In this document: one piece after another, positions 61,302 through 64,000 of the stretch
Layout of the letters: each line of letters starts with the position of its first letter
Numbering within the stretch: the first letter of the stretch is position 1
From: Paractinoplanes polyasparticus
GTDB taxonomy: Bacteria; Actinomycetota; Actinomycetes; Mycobacteriales; Micromonosporaceae
Assembly (NCBI RefSeq): GCF_019710575.1
Contig: NZ_JAHWFK010000007.1
Coordinates: 1-64,000, forward strand
Direction of reading: 5' to 3'
DNA: 64,000 nt
Translations under genes and position numbers: made by a program
The notes under the pieces: model-generated
The model's database searches: none
The model's input: only the letters and a program-made list of their open reading frames with translations
What the model was told of the DNA's origin: nothing

Positions 61302-61332
61302 GTACGGCGTTCGATTGGCTCGAACACCGTAC
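61302..61332. promoter_or_regulatory. 31-bp operator between exporter and TetR gene
   Basis: Arms GTACGGCGTTCGA (61302-61314) and TCGAACACCGTAC (61320-61332) match at 12 of 13 positions around a 5-bp centre (TTGGC). GGCTCGAACAC recurs 21 bp downstream (61317 and 61338), adding a half-site two helical turns away. A TAGGAT -10 at 61363-61368 lies six bases before the TetR GTG. Confidence 0.75.
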
Positions 61333-61374
61333 CAGTAGGCTCGAACACTGTGCGAGTGGCTTTAGGATGGGCTG

Positions 61375-62127
61375 GTGAGAAGCACCGAAGGGTTCACCGG
61401 CTCCGTCTGGCTGCGGCCGCCACGCGCCCGGACCGGTCAGCCCTCGCTGAGTCGCGAGCAGATCGTCCGCGCGGCGATGGAATTGCTCGACGCCGAAGGG
61501 CCGGCCGGGCTCAGCATGCGCCGGCTGGGCACCAGGCTGGGTGCGGGGGCGACGTCGCTCTACTGGCACGTCGCGAACAAGGATGAGCTGCTCGAGCTCG
61601 CGGTCGACGAGGTGCTGGGCGAGGTCTACGTGCCTGAGCCGGGCGACACCCACTGGCGGGTCGGCGCGTCGATCAGCGCGAACGGCATGCGCTCGGCGCT
61701 GCTGCGGCATCCCTGGGTGATCGGTCTGCTCGGCCTGCACCCCACTCTCGGCCCCAACGCGATGCGACTCGGTGAGCGGCTCGTGGCGCTCTTCACGGCG
61801 GCCGGCTTCACCGGCATGCCGCTGTCACACGCGACCGCGACGCTCAACGCCCACGCGATCGGCTCGGCGACCTCCGAGGCGGCGGTCAAGTCGGCCCTGA
61901 AGCGCACGGGGAAGACGTGGGAAGAGGTTGCCGAGGACGTCGAGCCCTATCTGGAACGGCTCGCGCCCGACAACCCGAACTACGAGAAGTGGCGAAAAGA
62001 GACCGGGCCGCTGCGCAAAGACCCCGAACAGGTGCTGGAAGAGACGTACGCCTTCGGCCTGGAACGCCTGCTCGACGGACTGGAGATCTGGCTGACGAGA
62101 AACGACGGGAAGCCGCCGCCGGCCTGA
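61375..62127 (+). CDS. TetR/TetR_C class regulator of the exporter
   Basis: 250 residues. Helix-turn-helix: LSREQIVRAAMELLDAEGPAGLSMRRLGTRLGAGATSLYWHVANKDELLELAVDEV; 'GATSLYWHV..K.EL' marks the tetracycline-repressor-like TetR_C subclass. The ligand domain contains LRHPWVIGLLGLHPTLGPNAMRLGERL. GTG 61375, with the -10 box six bases upstream, indicates a leaderless mRNA. It is divergent from the EmrB/QacA-type exporter and presumably represses it until a drug binds. Confidence 0.92.
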   Translation: MRSTEGFTGSVWLRPPRARTGQPSLSREQIVRAAMELLDAEGPAGLSMRRLGTRLGAGATSLYWHVANKDELLELAVDEVLGEVYVPEPGDTHWRVGASISANGMRSALLRHPWVIGLLGLHPTLGPNAMRLGERLVALFTAAGFTGMPLSHATATLNAHAIGSATSEAAVKSALKRTGKTWEEVAEDVEPYLERLAPDNPNYEKWRKETGPLRKDPEQVLEETYAFGLERLLDGLEIWLTRNDGKPPPA

Positions 62128-62184
62128 TGAACAGCGGGTGCGACCCCGGCCGCCGGCAATGCGCCGGCAGCCGGAGTCGTTGGC

Positions 62185-63236
62185 TCAGTGGCCCTGGTGG
62201 TGACCGTCGGTGCCGTGGTCGCCGTCCTGGCCGTCGTCGTGAACGCCGTACTGCGGAGCGGGCGGCTGGTAGGCCACCCGGCCGGACGGCAGCGGGAACT
62301 GCTGATCGCCGAACGGGGACGGGCCGCCCTGGGTGGGCAGCGTGACCTCGGTGACGTCCATCCGGCCGTCCTCGCGCACCTCGGGGCCCTCGGGGCCCCG
62401 GTTGGTGGTGAACGGCGCGCCCTTGGCCACGTCGGTCACCCCGACCGAGCTGCTCGGCGCCATGTTCTCGCCGTCGCCGTCGAGCTGGTCACGGCGGAAG
62501 ATCTTGCGACCGAGCCAGACCAACGGGTCGTAGCGGCGGTCGACGACACGCTCCTTCATCGGGATGATCGCGTTGTCGGTGATCTTGATGTGCTCGGGGC
62601 AGACCTCGGTGCAGCACTTGGTGATGTTGCACAAGCCCATGCCCTGGTGGGACTGGGCGTACTCCTTGCGGTCCGTCCGGTCGTCGAGCGGGTGCATGTC
62701 GAGCTCGGCGGCGCGGATGAAGTAGCGCGGACCGGAGAACGCGGCCTTGTTCTCTTCGTGGTCGCGGACGACGTGACAGGTGTTCTGGCAGAGGAAGCAC
62801 TCGATGCACTTGCGGAATTCTTGGCTGCGCTCGACGTCGACCTGCTGCATGCGGTAGTCGCCCGGCGCCACCCCGGGCGGCGGCGCGAAGGCCGGGGTCT
62901 CGCGGGCCTTGTCGTAGTTGAAGGAGACGTCGGTGACCAGGTCGCGGATGACCGGGAACGTGCGCAGGGGCGTGATGGTGACCGTCTCGTCCTCTTCGAA
63001 CGTCGACATGCGGGTCATGCAACCCAGCCGGGGCTTGCCGTTGATCTCCATCGAGCACGAGCCGCACTTGCCGGCCTTGCAGTTCCACCGGCAGGCCAGA
63101 TCGGGCGTCTGGGTCGCCTGCAGCCGGTGGATGATGTCGAGCACGACCTCACCCTCGTTGACCTCGACATCGAAGTCCTCGATGTCGCCGCCGGCCGAAT
63201 CGCCCCGCCAGACGCGGAAGTGGCGCTTGGTGCCCA

Positions 63237-63237
<1 letters not shown>
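62185..63237 (-). CDS. sdhB: Succinate dehydrogenase/fumarate reductase iron-sulfur subunit with C-terminal extension
   Basis: 350 residues, about 100 longer than usual. [2Fe-2S] cysteines in CRWNCKAGKCGSC near residue 49 and C73 in RLGCMTRMS. The [3Fe-4S]/[4Fe-4S] ligands are in CIECFLCQNTCH and CNITKCCTEVCPEH. Residues about 255-350 are an extra tail, Gly/Pro-rich and ending in HDDGQDGDHGTDGHHQGH. It passes electrons from SdhA to the quinone-reducing membrane subunit. Its ATG overlaps the SdhA stop (TAATG). The membrane subunit is not in the window. Confidence 0.95.

Positions 63238-64000
<763 letters not shown>

Noticed and set aside
61302..61332. LexA (SOS) box in the exporter/TetR intergenic region
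   Set aside because: The actinobacterial LexA site is TCGAAC-N4-GTTCGA; here the arms are in the opposite order, and a TetR gene is adjacent.

Overview
The window is bacterial chromosome from a high-GC actinomycete. Family content and gene order fit the Micromonosporaceae (Actinoplanes-like), although no rRNA or other taxonomic marker is present to prove it. Supporting points are the GTP-type PEP carboxykinase, DUF4245 protein, PIN-PhoH fusion, GlpX fructose bisphosphatase and actinobacterial SdhAB, together with many GTG starts and TANNNT -10 boxes about 6 nt before start codons (leaderless mRNAs). The order uppS, phoH, glpX, DUF4245, xseB, xseA, ispH, ychF is the one known from Mycobacterium tuberculosis Rv1086-Rv1112, so 15.6-36.5 kb is a conserved core region with local insertions. 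I found no tRNA, rRNA, CRISPR, prophage or transposase gene.

Layout. 1-3.7 kb: 3' part of a repeat-rich membrane protein, a small membrane protein, a 9-unit tandem repeat, and two paralogous M50-like membrane peptidases separated by a MITE-like long palindrome. 3.7-9.8 kb: acyl-CoA carboxylase beta subunit, biotin ligase, a PH-domain membrane protein, and an operon of an ECF sigma factor with a fused zinc finger plus two GtrA proteins. 9.8-21.5 kb: PEP carboxykinase with a 5' hairpin, XRE regulator/SDR pair, geranylgeranyl-reductase-like enzyme, cis-prenyltransferase, trehalose phosphatase, PhoH, and a secreted transglycosylase-like protein behind a CRP-like site, then a trypsin and a rhomboid protease. 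21.5-36.5 kb: glpX, xseBA, ispH, rmuC, an archaeal/rickettsial-type valS, Ada-AlkA plus Ogt alkylation repair, an alpha/beta hydrolase with a double-operator leaderless promoter, and ychF.

36.5-42.7 kb is a catabolic module built around one divergent promoter: TetR-aldehyde dehydrogenase-alcohol dehydrogenase leftwards and acyl-CoA dehydrogenase-acyl-CoA ligase rightwards. Together they could take an alcohol to an enoyl-CoA. 42.7-49.8 kb holds Nudix, PCD-like, PH, a tightly overlapped four-gene operon (G5 protein, methyltransferase, nucleotidyltransferase, peptidase E), an FMN reductase/MarR pair, GNAT, a truncated PIN toxin and DUF6886.

49.8-58.9 kb is the most interesting block. It is a single leftward operon of a Liv-type ABC importer, two SDRs, an APH-like kinase, an ACAD10/11-like acyl-CoA dehydrogenase and a TetR. 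The kinase/ACAD/SDR combination recalls the levulinate/4-hydroxyacid (Lva) pathway, here coupled to its own importer and a palindrome over the promoter. 59-64 kb: AlkB repair dioxygenase with two DnaA boxes upstream, an EmrB/QacA-type exporter with a divergent TetR and a 31-bp operator, then succinate dehydrogenase SdhB (with a C-terminal extension) and the partial SdhA that runs off the window.
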